DNA from: an uncultured Prevotella sp.
Lineage (GTDB): Bacteria; Bacteroidota; Bacteroidia; Bacteroidales; Bacteroidaceae
Assembly (NCBI GenBank): GCA_934219025.1
Contig: CAKQDG010000121.1
Coordinates: forward strand, 1 to 5,899
Direction of reading: 5' to 3'
Length of the DNA stretch: 5,899 bases
In this document: piece by piece, positions 5,699-5,899 of the stretch
Layout: every line of letters starts with the position of its first letter
Position numbering within the stretch: position 1 is the stretch's first letter
Translations under genes and position numbers: made by a program
Notes under the pieces: model-generated
The model's input: only the letters and a program-made list of their open reading frames with translations
The model's database searches: none
What the model was told of the DNA's origin: nothing

Positions 5699-5770
5699 CC
5701 TATTAGTCTTATATGTCTTATAAGTTCTATTGGTCTTATCTGTCTTATAAGTCCTATCTGTCTTATTAGC
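5699..5770 (+). repeat. Degenerate 9-bp tandem repeat, eight units
   Basis: Eight consecutive 9-mers follow the pattern YYTATNNGT (the last ends in C): CCTATTAGT, CTTATATGT, CTTATAAGT, TCTATTGGT, CTTATCTGT, CTTATAAGT, CCTATCTGT, CTTATTAGC. The array follows the hairpin at 5661-5695 and ends 41 bp before the transporter ATG. It lies in an open frame, but the product would be a Leu/Ile/Ser-rich three-residue repeat in a different frame from the transporter, so I treat it as non-coding. No promoter consensus is visible in or after it. Confidence 0.85.
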
Positions 5771-5811
5771 CCTCCCATAACTCCCAGTTCTCCAATAAAA
5801 AATCATCAACA

Positions 5812-5899
5812 ATGCAACAATACCTCCTCGCCCACTGGCTCGACATCTTCACAACCCTTTTAGGTCTCCTTTACATCTGGCTCGAATACCGTGCCCACA
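5812..5899 (+). CDS. pnuT: PnuC/PnuT-like inner-membrane vitamin transporter, 5' fragment
   Basis: Only 29 codons are present before the window ends. The fragment reads MQQYLLAHWLDIF, then TTLLGLLYIWLEYRAH. A short amphipathic start followed by a hydrophobic helix ending in LxYIWLEYRA is characteristic of the first membrane segment of PnuC-family transporters, which carry nicotinamide riboside (PnuC) or thiamin (PnuT) across the inner membrane by facilitated diffusion. The position directly downstream of a TPP-riboswitch-controlled outer-membrane receptor strongly favours the thiamin member. In related Bacteroidetes loci a thiamin pyrophosphokinase usually follows and traps thiamin by phosphorylation; that gene would lie beyond this window. 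The start at 5812 is preceded by AT-rich sequence without a Shine-Dalgarno site, as for the other genes here. The 175-bp gap to the receptor gene is unusually long. The symbol rests on context as much as on sequence. Confidence 0.72.
   Translation, partial: MQQYLLAHWLDIFTTLLGLLYIWLEYRAH

Noticed and set aside
5663..5863. 66-codon + strand open frame between receptor and transporter
   Set aside because: Its sequence is the translation of the hairpin and the 9-bp array (Leu-Ile-Ser/Cys repeats), and it overlaps the transporter start in another frame. Better explained as non-coding repeat.

Overview
The window looks like chromosomal DNA of a Bacteroidales bacterium, most likely Prevotella or a close relative. 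The evidence is the AT-rich spacers between genes of about 50% GC, two promoters of the Bacteroidetes type (TTTG-like -33 box, about 19-20 bp, TAnnTTTG -7 box), starts preceded by A-rich sequence rather than strong Shine-Dalgarno sites, and a stand-alone TonB-dependent receptor under a TPP riboswitch. The genus is inferred from overall character, not from a marker gene. All genes lie on the + strand.

Left part (1-2059) is an apparent housekeeping operon. It holds the 3' end of a polyprenyl (isoprenyl) diphosphate synthase, a 235-aa protein I do not recognise, and a complete TatD-family metal-dependent hydrolase whose ATG overlaps the previous stop (ATGA). A short 7-bp tandem repeat fills the gap between the first two genes.

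Middle part (2060-2774) is a monocistronic unit: an Lrp/AsnC-family regulator with its own promoter, a very acidic C-terminal tail, and two successive terminator-like hairpins. From 2775 to about 3114 there is no convincing gene. This stretch holds a three-armed inverted-repeat cluster that can fold in two mutually exclusive ways, and a 47-codon open stretch on the minus strand that may be a gene remnant or chance.

Right part (3115-5899) is a thiamin-acquisition locus. A textbook promoter drives a TPP riboswitch leader, then a 765-aa TonB-dependent outer-membrane receptor, then the first 29 codons of a PnuC/PnuT-like inner-membrane transporter that runs off the window. The likely logic is that thiamin crosses the outer membrane through the receptor and the inner membrane through the PnuT-like protein, and that intracellular TPP shuts the locus down through the leader. 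The 175-bp gap between receptor and transporter is unusual for an operon: it contains a long terminator-like hairpin followed by eight tandem copies of a degenerate 9-bp unit.

I see no mobile element, CRISPR array, rRNA or tRNA. No wholly new system is evident. The least explained structures are the intergenic ones: the competing hairpins at 2895-2958, the riboswitch expression platform, and the hairpin plus 9-bp array at 5661-5770.
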